Below, piece after piece: positions 12,301-24,390 of a stretch of DNA of 64,000 nt (its first letter is position 1; the number at the start of each line of letters is the position of its first letter). Position numbers and translations under genes: made by a program. A model generated the notes under the pieces. It was not told the DNA's origin and ran no database searches. It saw only the letters and a program-made list of their open reading frames with translations. This DNA comes from Prostheceraeus crozeri. Taxonomy: Eukaryota; Platyhelminthes; Polycladida; Euryleptidae. The stretch spans positions 1-64,000 of the forward strand of contig CAJQUW010003392.1 of assembly GCA_907163375.1 (NCBI GenBank), read 5' to 3'.

Positions 12301-14930
12301 TCAAAGTAAGTATATAAGGGAAGTATGGAATCAATGGTTGATTTGTGTTGGCAGCTATGATATTACTTTTCGCCCGCGCTTATAAACAGTTTTATTTGAT
12401 ATCGCAATTGACAGCAGAATAGTATTGAAATATTGAATGGAAGGGAATGAATAGCTATGTCAAAACTATGAAGTAGTGAAAAATTACATAGTTATCCGTC
12501 ATAGAAATTAACAATACCATAGAATGTTATCTATGTTATCCGTAGACATCTGGAAGACAAAAACATGAGATGAAGATCCATTTATATGGTTAAAATGCCA
12601 GATTTGATTTGGCATAGAAATTAATTGACTATATAGATACTTAATTGACGACTACAAACTACTCGATACGATTTAAAGGGCGGACTTATGATTGCATTCA
12701 TGTACTGTATATGAACGTGCTTACAAACTTTTACCCACTGAACATCTGAAAATCTTTGTATCGAATCTAGAAATACTTCATTTTCTTATTGATGACCAGT
12801 TGTACATACATTCATTGATCAGTTTTAGATTTCCATTCATGAATGTATGTTGGAAACATGATGGACCTTACCTACATTATATACTATTTTAGTCCTAATT
12901 TTTTCATCTGATTATGAAAGCATCCTATGTGAAATTTAATAATTTTTTTATTGACATCCTAACATCTCATTTTCTTCTTACATCAGAGTTTTCCCTTGTA
13001 TTTCCTTATATGATCAATAGCAGTATTTGATGATCCGTGTTGAGATAACAATTTATAAAGAAATAGTCAAATTCTGAAATGTTGCAATAAATTATTGATG
13101 TATCACGTAAATGACTGTTTTTGTTAGTGATGAAAATAATGAAAAATGATGAATGACGCTCCAGCCTTAAGCTGCAGATACTTTGTATTAATTGCATTCG
13201 AGTATATTGAGCAATTAATACAATAGTTCCTCGGCTTTCGGCAAATCACTGAAAAGTAAAATTATATTCACAACAGAAAAGGGAAAGCAACACGAAACAT
13301 TCAGATGCAGATGAAAACATTTAGGACGCAGATTTGATTTCATTGGTTGGAACATCATAGGCTGCATCAATTCACAAAAGGCCTTCAACCGAAATTTGCA
13401 TTATAAAGCTACATAGAATAAACCACAAAGCATTTCACTTTTGGTTTGATCACTAGTGCCAATTGAATTTCGAGTGCTGTTCATTCAAGTTTATGTCTCG
13501 ACGTTGCGAATGATTATCAATTCATTCCACCGTACATGTTCATCTGACATCGGTATTAAGCATTTCAAAGTGCAGTATAGACTACTGAATACTGATTTCC
13601 TCATACTGCTTCACGATGTTGACAAAAATGCACATATGTAGGGCTGATCAAAAGTGACTTTCTAATGCAATATTTTCATTATTCCTACTCTAAGAAAGTA
13701 ATAGACATGAATAGCATTTTTTATGACGGAAATGTATTGGGCATTGTTTAGAAATGAAAAGGAGTTGCCATTAGGGGGTTTTACTCAGGGCATCAGACAC
13801 ACATCAGCAGTATAATTTATCCAAAGGAGAGCATTATTCGATTATTACTGCATTAACAAATTATTCAATTCAAACTTTCAATTTCTATGTGTCATGATGG
13901 TGAAATTTCTTGGAAACCACGGCCAATTCTTGGCGGTGAGGAAAAACGTGAAAGAAGTAGCGAAAATTCGATGATTCAAGTTTATGACAAATCATTTTTG
14001 GCCACGAAATCTCTCCGAATTTTTACTATTTTGCTGTGAATACCCGCTGTCGCTCCCCTAGATAATATGTAAACTATCTTTCTTTTAACAAACTATATTT
14101 CACCTAAAGGCCTACTGATAATTGCTTCAGCATGACCTCGAAAAAATTTCTGTGCGAGCGGGTGAGCCTAGCGCACACCCATAAAAATCATTGTTTTTAT
14201 GTAGCTAATATCATAAAATAAATGTAGCGTAGTTATTTTGGACATTTTCAATTCATGATAAATATAAATTTCGGTTGAAGAAACAGCTTTTCTAAATTGA
14301 TCAAAATTTGATTATTAAGCTTCTGTTAAAAGCTTAAATAAAACATATTTCATGAAAGGAGTCAGACTCATCGTAATAGGTATTCGATTCATCTAACGGC
14401 CGATACAGTACAACGAATTGTGATGTAATCAATTAGATCTGTAAGTCTGCCATTTTTTCGGTGTGTGTTCTGAAATTGCAAGTTGTATACATACACCTAC
14501 GTTAATAATCACTACGATACACATGTATAGGCACACAGGGACGTATGAGCCGTAGGATTATACTCATTTTGCTTATTACGGGATCTGATGCTCATAGCTT
14601 TCTGTGCTCAATTCAAAACTTTTCTAAGAAAATCGGGTAAAAAAGGAAGTATCATTTTAAAAATAGCTGAAACATTGATATTTCGCTACCTCCATCATGA
14701 AAAAAATATCAATGAGCGCTTTTTACGGAAACCTACGCGAACGTGGTGGTGCACAAGTTTACCGGTTTGAATTCTACGGCCAGACACCAAAGTGATCTAA
14801 TACCTGTCAGACATTCACATATCACTGAAGACCTACAATGATAAATAAATATATCACTTGTGAAGATATGTTTAGTTTTATCGATTTGAATTACAGATGC
14901 AGAAATGTCATGATTGGCAATTGGTATAGA
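12301..14930. other. AT-rich stretch without recognisable gene
   Basis: Several frames of 60-66 codons occur but none has a domain, splice context or repeat relationship that I can see. No inverted-repeat element ends were recognised. Confidence 0.4.
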
Positions 14931-14939
14931 CAAAAACGA

Positions 14940-15545
14940 AGGATGGTCGTATTCGAAATTTCATGCAAGTCCCAATAAGAATGAGCAACCAGATCAGTTG
15001 CAATGAGGAAAGCTGCGGATGGAGATACGTGGGCGAAACACAGCGACCAATTGAGCAGCGGAAAAAGGAGCATTTGCGGTCAATCCGCGAAATGGACGTG
15101 CTGCGTTATGAGGTAGCGCAGCATTCAATGTCGACACAACTTCCATCTCTTTGGATAGTATGACCATCATCGACAGAGAGCCAGTATGGAACAAGCGGAT
15201 AGTGAAAGAATCCTTCTAGACTCATAAGCTTGGTTCCTGCAATAAAGTGAAGCACTCACTAAGTGATGCTTGGAAGTTTTAATGTAATTTGTTCTTTTAA
15301 TTTCACTTCTGTCTTTTCGGGTAATTTTCGTTTCTTACCCTTCTACTTTTGTATTTTGTCAGTAGAGCATATTAATATTTATAATTTGTTAGGTATTGGC
15401 ATTCCCTAAGTTGGTGTATTGACTCTTTGATGTTCTCTCACAGCGTTAATGCATTGGTTTTGCTGTCTCACTCATGTCCTGACGATGGTCGCGTGCAGTG
15501 ACCGAAAGTACTCGATAAAGAGCTTATCTTGAAAAACTCATCGTT
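14940..15545 (+). mobile_element. Penelope-like retroelement remnant (GIY-YIG endonuclease end)
   Basis: A plus-strand open stretch contains SCNEESCGWRYVGETQR, a spaced pair of cysteines and then a GIY-YIG-type YVGET box. It continues with a KKEHLRSI-type helix and a histidine (VAQHS). Further along, in another frame, comes an IIDREPVWNKRIVKES-type segment, which matches the family's conserved Glu-containing end. About 250 bp downstream, at 15477-15535, the words 'cctgacgatggtcgcgtgca' and 'gaccgaaag' resemble the terminal repeats of Penelope-like elements. Reverse transcriptase sequence is not visible. The copy is short and decayed. Confidence 0.7.
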
Positions 15546-15849
15546 TTCAACGGGTTCCCTCAAAATGGTTGATAACAGTCAGATCCCGTTATTTCATGCA
15601 AAGAATGAGCAAGAAAGGAAGACAACTCTATCCAATCTCTCCAATCTTGAAACATACAATAGACAACTTTTCAACGTTCATTAGGCTCTTGAAAACGGGG
15701 ATGATGTCAATAGCGGAAAAAAATTGTTAAGGAGTATGGTTTCTTTTTTATTATGAAAATACTAGTAAAGGAAAAATATTTTTGCAGTGAAAGGCTCGCA
15801 GTTGTTTCAAAGTATAGTAATTTCAATTTTGAAAAATAGTCAAAGTCAA
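15546..15849. other. Stretch without recognisable feature
   Basis: Nothing beyond AT-rich sequence was seen between the Penelope remnant and the coding-like stretch at 15850. Confidence 0.4.
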
Positions 15850-15853
15850 AAGA

Positions 15854-16290
15854 TTATTTGCTCGTATTTATCCTGAAGATCGTTGCTCTTCCGCCCCCAG
15901 CGATGAGAATTTTGTTTCCTTGGTAGAAGTTTTTCCAATCAGGTTTTCCTGCCTCGGCATACGAATATTGATTTCCATATTCGTCACAGTATTCTGTCTC
16001 ATCATAGCCATGAGAATAGTCATCTTTTGTTTTCCATGTTACGTACACTACACTTTTTCCGTTAACAGTTCCTCTTATTTGTTGGATTCGTATGATTCTT
16101 TTTCCTTGTAAAGATTCCTTTCAGTCGGAACAAAATTTCTTCGAATTCACGCAGCCCTGGCTTGAGATAAACGTGTCGTAAATACACAGCTCTGTTATCG
16201 ACAACTTTTTCAACCCGTGCATCAGATTTATTGACAACGAATTGTTTCTTTTCATAAATCACTACCAATTTCATATCTCCACCTGAAATA
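15854..16290 (-). pseudogene. Coding-like minus-strand fragment, unrecognised
   Basis: Two adjacent minus-strand frames look like real protein. The first (about 16280-16110) reads GGDMKLVVIYEKKQFVVNK and continues to GLREFEEILFRLKGI. The second (about 16090-15854) reads VVYVTWKTKDDYSHGYDETE and ends in GGGRATIFRINTSK. The change of frame near 16090-16120 could be a frameshift in one gene, or an exon boundary I cannot place. An AG acceptor-like site (cag before GTGGAG) lies at about 16283-16285 on the minus strand. I do not recognise the family. It may be an old gene fragment or part of a mobile element. Confidence 0.4.
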
Positions 16291-16424
16291 CATGAGCATA
16301 CTTCATTTGAGAAATACACATAATGAGTATTTTCATTTGAATTTCGTTAAATACTTGATAGTTTGATGACAATTGTGACAATGGAAATGATGAGATCTGA
16401 TGTCTGACCATGACGCCTATACAA

Positions 16425-16605
16425 AGGTACACATATTCGACATGATTTCTATGCATCGACATGATGTCTATACAAAGGGGTACTTCATCGACATGATGTC
16501 TATACAAAGGGGTACTTCATCGACATGATGTCTATGCAAAGGGGTACTTCATCGACAGGATATCTATACAAAGGGGTACTTCATCAACATGATATCTATA
16601 CAAAG
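16425..16605 (+). repeat. Minisatellite, left part (about 32-bp units)
   Basis: Five or so units of the type 'ggggtacttcatcgacatg' + 'atgtctatacaaa' follow one another with few differences. The array is cut at 16605 by the hAT-type element and resumes at 17905, so one array was split by the insertion. Confidence 0.9.
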
Positions 16606-17904
16606 CAGGGTTCGCCGGTAAAAACCACCCTGGTTTTTGGTAAAAAAAACTGGCAAAAAGCTTTTGTCACCATTTTTCGGATAAAACTGGCAAAAACTTG
16701 CCAAAACTATTTTTCCAGCATTACTACTTGCGTTTTTTGGGAACATGCAATATAAGAGATCAGCGTCACTCCTTACTTTATTGATGAACGTTAGTCGCAA
16801 TAAGCTCACTTTACTTTTTCATCATTCGATAAACATTTAGGCCTGTATTTTCACAATTCAAACTATCGCATTTCAATCAAGAATATGTTCCAAGTGTAGG
16901 TGCAAGAATATGAATTATTATAAAAAATATTGTTGTAAAGCTGTTGTGCATTATTCTTCTAAGTGTGCACGCATTTTGTTACTTTGCGAATTTCATTCAT
17001 TGTAAGATGCAACAGACGTCCATGCTGGAAGGAAATCACTTGGCTCTATATAATCTATGAATACTTGGCTCATGGTAATTTACCCTCACATATTTAGGCG
17101 ACAAGGTTATGTTAAATGGATTTAAAACCGAAAGTAAATTTTTGATTTGAGCTCAAAATATGGATATTTCAAGAACTTTAAACAAACTTGTATATCACAA
17201 TAATGTCAAAATTGTTTGTCGCTCTCAGATTCTATTAACAAGATCAATTTTATAGCTTACTGGACATGTTCTTTTGTTGAGATTATAACTGAAGCTGTTC
17301 AGACATACACTATACCTCACTTTATCAAGATTGCTGGTGCGAACTATGTTATTTAATTATTATTTGTTCTTGCAAATCATGATTTCCTGCTAGACTACAG
17401 TCACAAGCATTGGTACAGCATGTTTCTAAAAAAGTAGAAATGCATTCCAAGTGATGTTTGCACATTGCTTGATTTGAGAGGTGAGATTTTCCGGTGCAGA
17501 GACTTTCTGATAGAGTGTTTTCTCTGCGTTCATGAGACCTGGGTTCGAATCTTAGATGAAACCTAAGCTACTATTGAAACACACTCTACATTCTTGCTGA
17601 ACACTCAACACAGAAGAATGACAGTGGGATTATTGAAGCTCGTCCACATGAAGAAAGTGCTTTGCTTAATTTATTTCTATGTACAAACCAGTTATATTCA
17701 TATGTTTATTTTCATTTTTTTCATTCATTTGTTGATAACTCTGCGAGCATCTAGCACTTTCTGTTACATGAACCAAAGAGCCAAAATGGTGCTGAAGTGC
17801 TTAGCCTGTTTTTACCAGTTTTTTGCCAGTTTTTTACCGGTTTTTACCTGGTTTTTACCACTAAGTGGTAAAAACCAGTTTTAGCCGGCAAAAAGCCAAC
17901 CCTG
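16606..17904. mobile_element. Non-autonomous hAT-type DNA transposon, 1,299 bp
   Basis: The ends are CAGGGTTCGCCGGTAAAAACC on the left and, read inward from the right, CAGGGTTGGCTTTTTGCCGG. Both begin with the CAGGG typical of hAT ends. The element is flanked by a perfect 8-bp target duplication, ATACAAAG, at 16598-16605 and 17905-17912. The subterminal regions are full of tandem and inverted 'ggtaaaaacc' and 'actggcaaaa' words, as hAT transposase-binding regions often are. No transposase is encoded. A frame at 17594-17884 has no domain. Within it, at 17541-17551, 'gggttcgaatc' resembles a tRNA B box. Confidence 0.9.
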
Positions 17905-17975
17905 ATACAAAGGGGTACTTCATCAACATGATGTCTATGCAAAGGTACACTTATTCGACATGATTTCTATGCATA
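17905..17975 (+). repeat. Minisatellite, right part
   Basis: This is the continuation of the array interrupted at 16605, beginning with the second copy of the 8-bp duplication. Two units are recognisable, then the array ends near 17975. Confidence 0.85.
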
Positions 17976-19636
17976 ACTGAACTTACGTTTCTTAAGGTTG
18001 TTTAATTGCTTACTACTCATCGATCAACAGTTGGATAAACATGTTTCTGCGGTTATCGGTCGGTTTCGTTTAAAAATCCCACGGTTACGGTTGGTTACAG
18101 TTACGAAAGTTTTCTGTGCGGTCGGTTGCCGTTAAGAAATCTGTCTAACCGCACAACACTAGTATGAAAACATTCTCGTTGTAGACTTGACTAGCTGAAG
18201 CCCCACCTATAGGCGGAATTGTTATTTCAATATTGATTAATTGATAAAATACACTTCAATTGAAGCATAATAAAAGGAAAGCTAGAAATTTCGAACATTT
18301 TTGGTTTAAAAAATAAAATGGATATTTTATAATGTGGATAAATTGTATACTTGTACTAATCTGTATCAGTTTACAACTGCAGATGGATAGAAGTATTCTT
18401 GAACTAATGACTAAGAAATCTAATCGCTTGGATAGGAAATAATTCAGAAAACATGGCTGATATTGGTGAGAGCCATGCGGAAGGTAAATGCAGTAAATGA
18501 GACAAATCTGCAGCGCTTCATTTTGATTGGCTGTTGCTATCTTTATCTGCGATTTCATTGGAGCAAGCGTGTTTCTATATTTCGAAAAGACTCGTGACTT
18601 CAAGTGGAAAGTTCAAGGTGTTCCACTAAATAGATTTTCCTAGATTTTTAATCTGTTGGTAAGGGATTTTTCTTTGCAAGATAAGCCCATTCTTGAAACT
18701 ATTGCAATTTGTGGCGGGTTGAAGTACAATTTGCTGTAGATTGCCTGGACTATGACTCAATTGCTGGTCAATTAATTCTGGTGGTTGTGGAAAGTCATGC
18801 TTGCCTAGACAAAGGCACAATGAATTTTTGTCACAGGCAAATTTGTTGCCTGGCAAACTGTCCATCCATTATCCACACTACCTACCAATGTCTAAGACGT
18901 AAAATTTCCTGTATGATGTCGTAGTGCTATTGATATATCTAAATTTCGAGCAATCGTTGGTGCTTCTTCATCTAAAAACTGAGCTGACCCATTTCGCTTT
19001 CGCTTATAGATTGCGTTGCCGCCCTAATTTTGCTGTTCTCTTTAGTATTTTTCCAAAAAAGAGCAAGTTCCAAAAAATTATAAATCCCTAAGAAGTACTA
19101 TACGATTGTCATTATTTCGATGTGTATAATATCAAAAACTGAGAAAAATTACGTATCAAAATTTGAAGACGCAAGTGTCTCTTTCTAAAATGTTGGACAG
19201 CTGTTTAACAGCTGATTTTGAATACGCACTGAAAAATTAATATCATGGCTAAATTTTTTGAACAAATCTCTAACTGTCATGCTTTCTCAGTAAAAAACTG
19301 AATCCAAAGCAATATATGATTCTTTTTCTAGAAGATTGATGTATAATATTAATGTCATTCCTGTCTGGTATTGTCGGAGTTTTGAAAATAATATTACCGG
19401 GGTTGAAACTCTTTCGAAATGACAAGAATGTAGTCTCTTCACTGTAACAGGGATTATAGATTTATAAGCTTCTGATAAGTATGAATACATTCTTGACACA
19501 GACTTGATTACAGACATGCGCAGAGTTGAAAATAGAAGCAGACCAAAAGTCTTCTAAACCTACATTAATCATGTGAGCAATGTAGGTTTATATATGGTTC
19601 TTAATGAATTCTAGACTACTACGGAATGTCATACCA
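17976..19636. other. Stretch without gene; one single-ended repeat
   Basis: 18040-18165 is a block of degenerate 'ggttacggtt' and 'gtcggttgccg' words ending in 'aaccgcacaacactag', which looks like one end of another inverted-repeat element whose partner I did not find. The rest has only chance-length frames. Confidence 0.4.
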
Positions 19637-19928
19637 CACAAGGTGACATGCCACGCGTAATTCACGCGTAATTACGGAGCACCCTAAAACATCCGTGGTT
19701 AAAGACATTCTATTCTTCTATCCGCGTACATACGCGCTGCACTAAGAGTCAGAAATCACTTGATCTGATGCTGTTAAAACATGGGGAATGTTTATGAATA
19801 CGCTTTTAGGACTGCCGACAGATGTTGCAGCAATGTCACAGATAGCCACGCATGTTTATGGTCATGTGTAATTATTGCGCAGTTTACGCGTGAATTACGC
19901 GTAATTGAGCGTGGCATGTCACCTAGTG
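19637..19928. mobile_element. Inverted-repeat element, family M1, copy 1 (292 bp)
   Basis: The left end is CACAAGGTGACATGCCACGC and the right end, read inward, is CACTAGGTGACATGCCACGC. Subterminal 'acgcgtaatt' words repeat at both ends. No protein is encoded. The second copy at 37471 carries the same interior in the opposite orientation and shows that the family duplicates TA. Here the 2-bp flanks are CA on both sides. Confidence 0.85.
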
Positions 19929-20317
19929 CATATTAGAATGTTCTTTCAACAATGGCTTTGTGCGCAGTTCGGTCGGCCTATTCAACAAACAAATGAATGC
20001 CCGGTTGAAATTTGGCTTGTCCGAGGGTCATGAACGATCAATAAGCGCTCATTGTCTGGATGGGAGATCTGAAAAGCCAATACAATCATGGAATTTAGAA
20101 AATCCAAAATGCCATTATCCTTGAAACCTGCATGAGGCAATCAATATCCAATTCTCACCCATTTCACGCAAACTGCTGGAGACTTCTTCGATCCTCTTCG
20201 TCAGCATTTCCACTAAAAAACAAAACATATTGTCAAGGCGTGAAAGCGTGAAACATAGATCTTTTTGCAAATTTTTGTAGATTCTTGCTTGATGACGTGT
20301 ATTGCAAGACATCGTCT

Positions 20318-20925
20318 GAAAAAAGACCGCCACGTTGACGAAGTGTCTGCAAAAAAAGACCGCCACCCTTACGAAGTGTCTGCAAAATAGACCGCCACCC
20401 TTACGAAGTGTCTGCAAAAAAGAGACCGCCACCCTTACGAAGTGTCTGCAAAATAGACCGTCACCTCGGAATAGACCGCCACGCTGACGAAGTGTCTGAA
20501 AAAGTGACCGCCACACTGACGAAGTGTCTGCAAAATAGACTGTCACCTTGCAATAGACCGCCACGCTGACGAAGTGTCTGCAAAATAGACCGTCACCTCG
20601 GAATAGACCGCCACGCTGACGAAGTGTCTGAAAAAGTGACCGCCACGCTGACGAAGTGTCTGAAAAAGTGACCGCCACCCTTACGAAGTGTCTGCAAAAT
20701 AGACGTCACCTTGCAATAGACGCCACGCTGACGAAGTGACTAAAAAAAAGACCGCCACCCTTACGAAGTGTCTGCAAAATAGACCGTCACCTTGCAATAG
20801 ACCGCCACGCTGACGAAGTGCCTGAAAAAAAGACCGCCACCTTGCAATAGACTGCCACCCTGACGAAGTATCTGAAAAAAAGACTGCCACTTTGTAATGC
20901 CTATACCTATAGACTGCCACTACTT
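20318..20925. repeat. Minisatellite with 30-34-bp units
   Basis: Nearly twenty units of the type 'gaccgccacgctgacgaagt' + 'gtctgaaaaa' alternate with variants containing 'tagaccgtcacctcggaa'. Higher-order pairs are visible, for example the stretches at 20465-20525 and 20600-20665. The minus strand is open for most of the array (20115-20678 and 20681-20977), giving a repetitive peptide with FADTSS and LRQRGGLF words. I read this as a by-product of the unit length and composition. Confidence 0.88.
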
Positions 20926-21189
20926 GCATATTTCGCCAGTAGTGGATACCAAGATATTTGCTTGTGTTAGTCCTCAAGTCAAGTCAAGCAATCGAATATT
21001 TCAAAAGTAATGAAAATCATGACAAAGCAATAAGAAGCCATTGCTGCGTCTCATAGACATGAAGCTCTAAAGCAGCGCAAACAACACACAAAAAATCACA
21101 AAGCATCCTCGAAATCAATGCTCGAAATTCAGTATATATGGATACTTTTAATTAGCAGAAAAGTCACTGGAAAGAAAGAGTTGTGTCCA

Positions 21190-22255
21190 CAGAATTAAAT
21201 ATTTTGTTTATCTGCTTCGGTTTGCTAGAACTGTGATTAATACGAAATGGACGGCACATTGAGGAACCTATTAGGTGGGCAAAAAGGAATTCCTAATACC
21301 CTTCCGATCATTATTAAAGAAAGTATCAGGCGTACGAAAATTAGTTCACTTGATGATTCACATCCTCTCCTCGGCATTGCTCACTGTATAGCGCATACAT
21401 TGAATCGAAGCCACACATCGATGTGCGTTTTGGTGTGTGCGAAGTGATATCACAGCACGCACGCATCTCTCACTGGCTCTGGTGTCCTCTGCTGACAGCT
21501 TATTGTTTGCCATTTCCAATAGCAAGCGATACATGCACAGAATTAAATATTTTGTTTATCTGCTTCGGTTTGCTAGAAGTGTGATTAATACGAAACTGAC
21601 GGCACATAGAGGAACCTATTAGGTGGGCAAGAAGGAATTCCTAATACCTTACAGAGATAGGAAAAAAAGTCGTGCGTCGCTTGCGGATTAATGTGAGTTC
21701 CAGCAAAGTGCTTCGATTGCCAAAATTCCTTCAGATTCGAAGACTTCAGATCATTGCCCACAAGTTTTCTCCATAATGTTGACCCTTCCGATCATTATTA
21801 AAGAAAGTAGCAGGCGTACGAAAATAAGTTCACTTGATGATCCTCTCCTCGGCATTGCTCACTGTATAGTGCATACATTGAATCGAAGCCAAGACAGGGA
21901 TGTGTGTTTTGGTGTGTACGAAGTGATATCACAGCACGCACGCATCTCTCACTGGCTCCACTGTCCTCTGCTGACAGCTTATTGTTTGCCATTTCCAATA
22001 AGCAAGCCATACATGAATTATCCATTCGAGAAGGAGCAAGTTGATGTGCCATTTCGACATTAAGGTTGCATACAATTCTTCCTTTCTAGGAAACCGAAGC
22101 GCGCGCAGATGAATCTAATTCTGTGGATACATGAATTATCCATTCGAGAAGGAGCAAGTTGTGTGATGTGATGTGCCATTTCGATATTAAGGTTACATAC
22201 AATTCTTCCTTTCTAGGAAACCGAAGCGCATGCAGATGAATCTAATTCTGTGGTT
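21190..22255 (+). repeat. Local direct duplications (about 350, 480 and 130 bp apart)
   Basis: Three direct duplications interleave. 'agaattaaatattttgttta' through 'ggaattcctaatacc' occurs at 21191-21300 and 21539-21650. 'ccttccgatcattattaaag' through the 'ctgacagcttattgtttgcc' region occurs at 21300-21530 and 21783-22010. 'atacatgaattatccattcg' through 'gaatctaattctgtgg' occurs at 22010-22125 and 22128-22254. Copies are about 95% alike by eye. The frames they contain are repeated scraps without domains. Confidence 0.8.
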
Positions 22256-22654
22256 GTGTCTCCTTGAAGTTAGCCACACCGGTGGGATGAAATTCCCTGT
22301 TATCAGACACCGGTCTGGACAAGCAGAAGGTATAGAGAATGAGAAGCGTTGACTCTAAAATTTGGCAACAGCTTTATAGCTGCACTCCGCCGTCGAGCTC
22401 TCAAATCCGGAAATGGCTCACAACGACAATCTTGTCCACAAATAAGACGATGTCCTCGTCGTTTGTAAAATTCTATTCTTCCTTCTGTTTTGCTATCATG
22501 GTCAGTCAATTTCGTGGTGATTTCTCCAAAAGTGTGAAAATTTACATATTTTTGGTACTAGGTTACAACTCGAGTTCATTTAATTAAATTGAAACTGCAT
22601 ACACAATGGGGACCTAATTTTATGCTGAGTGGTGAAGGTGTGTGGATGCGATCT

Positions 22655-22800
22655 GAGTTCGAAGCTGATCCAATCCTATCCGAAGTCCGATCGGATTCTG
22701 ATTAATCATTTCTGACTCGGATTGGATTCGGATTGCGAAAATAAACTCGGATCGGATCGGACAGGATCGGTCAAGAAAAATCCGAATTGATCCGAAAATA
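22655..22800. repeat. Degenerate 'cggat' simple-repeat block
   Basis: 'ggattcggat', 'gatcggatcgg' and their complements recur irregularly. Such blocks often form the subterminal part of hAT-like elements, but no matching second end was found. Confidence 0.5.
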
Positions 22801-22844
22801 TGGAAATCTATACAGATTTTGTGTCTTCAATGCAACTCAGCAAA

Positions 22845-22915
22845 TTACTTTGAAAGTAATTTGCTTTGCAAATTACATTGAAAGTAATTTGCTTTGCAAA
22901 TTACATTGAAAGCAA
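22845..22915. repeat. 28-bp tandem repeat of a palindrome
   Basis: Two and a half units of 'gcaaattacattgaaagtaa' + 'tttgcttt' stand in tandem. Each unit is itself an inverted repeat: GCAAATTAC, a short loop, GTAATTTGC. Confidence 0.85.
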
Positions 22916-23095
22916 CATGCTGCACTTATTCCACATTTCAAACACCGTTCTTCGTGGTCGGAAATCGGAATTCGAAGTCATCAATTTCTTGTCTACTTAG
23001 TAGGCCTACATCATAAGAAAGATCCGCGCACACTGACTCGGTTGTCAGATAAGAATGTGATGCTAGCAGATAATGTCAAAGACGGAATAAAACTG

Positions 23096-23168
23096 CGCGT
23101 CTTGGTGGGTTTGAACCACCGACCTCTAGCATTCTTGTCCAACGCTCTACCAACTGAGCTATCTAATA
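23096..23168 (-). pseudogene. tRNA-derived sequence (tRNA pseudogene or SINE head)
   Basis: The minus strand contains a perfect-looking A box (TAGCTCAGTTGGTAGAGCG) and B box (GGTTCAAACCC) at normal spacing. The D arm and T arm can pair. The acceptor ends do not pair and no clean anticodon stem is visible, so it is not a working tRNA. No other SINE copy was recognised in the window. Confidence 0.65.
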
Positions 23169-23183
23169 ATTCAACTATAATCT

Positions 23184-23300
23184 GAGGGCGCGTTTACATG
23201 TGAAACTTTATTGCTGACACTATATTGCTGCCACCTGTAATCAGATTGCAGAGGCCGTTTACACTTGACATTTAAAAGTTGCTGAAAAATGCAAGTCGAA
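23184..23300 (+). mobile_element. One end of an inverted-repeat element, family M3
   Basis: About 50 bp beginning 'gggcgcgtttacatgtgaaa' and continuing 'ctttattgctgacac' match, in opposite orientation, the sequence ending at about 37254. 'gtttacac' words recur inside. Only this end was found here. Confidence 0.6.
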
Positions 23301-24305
23301 TCTATAGGCCCATATGTAGCCTAAGCTTACAAGTAGTTGGTCCCGCAAACCTCGTAAAGATGGCCTGCACAGTTCACCATCCAACCTTCATTGCCCACCA
23401 CTGTTCTACACCACAACACAACAATATATATGTTTCAACAATTCCTGTGACAAGTTAATCAACACTTTTACATCAATGTCAGAAAATTCTATTCAAATCA
23501 AAAAGTAGGCTTAATAATATAATGCGATAATGATACGAGTATATAGGTACTGAAACTTAATGGATCAAATGAGCCTTCATTCGAACATTGAATAAACTTC
23601 ATTGCCTTTTAAAATCATTTCGTGACGAATTTATCACCGACGCTCGTCCCTAACTTTTGCTTTTTTGATTTCGTTGTGGAACTGAGTCCCAGGTTATGTA
23701 TTTTTTCACTGAAACCCTTTAATTGTTTTCTATTTTGAATTTCGCGGCAATCTTCATCCATGCTTCGGCCATCTTTATTCTATCTCGTCATTCTTGATTG
23801 TGCACGCTTCACAGACAGGAATACTGCTCGTATTCACCGATCAGGTCATCGGTAACGTCCTTGTCCATTCACCTTTCGTTTGTGGCATTTCGTTGTCAGT
23901 CATTGATGAACCAGCGATCACCGTTTTTCTGACTGTTTTACTGAATGCTGCATAAATCTGTCGATGTCAACATAACAGCCAAACAATCAAAGATTAATTT
24001 TACTCGAGAAAGATGAGTCCCTCCTGTAGATCTATTCCACAGTTGCCAAGCGGCCTAGCACCGATACACGACTGCAAAGTCAATGATTAAATTCCCACGC
24101 AAAAATAAACAGATGTAAGTCATGTCTCGTGGTGAGGAATTCCTGATCAAATAATACTAGATGCTCCCACAAGCATCACTTGTACAGTGATAGTCAGGAA
24201 AACCAATCATGTCCTAGTAAAATGAAGCTGAAATTGATGTAAACTGTATACACAATAGTACGAAGTAGCAAAAGCAGAAATTATGCATGTAAATTAATTA
24301 TGTAT
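23301..24305. other. Stretch without recognisable gene
   Basis: No long frame, RNA gene or repeat ends were seen up to the tail of LINE B. Confidence 0.4.
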
Positions 24306-24390
24306 ATTAGTAGTAGTAGTAGTAGTGCTTTATTTGATAAGGAATGAAAATCAAGCTTTACAATTTCAGTTGTTCACACACAAAGGAAAT

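Noticed and set aside
20115-20977. Long repetitive minus-strand protein
   Set aside because: The frame is produced by a minisatellite whose units lack stops in that frame; there is no splice or promoter context.
23096-23168. Functional tRNA gene
   Set aside because: Acceptor-stem bases do not pair and no clean anticodon stem can be drawn.
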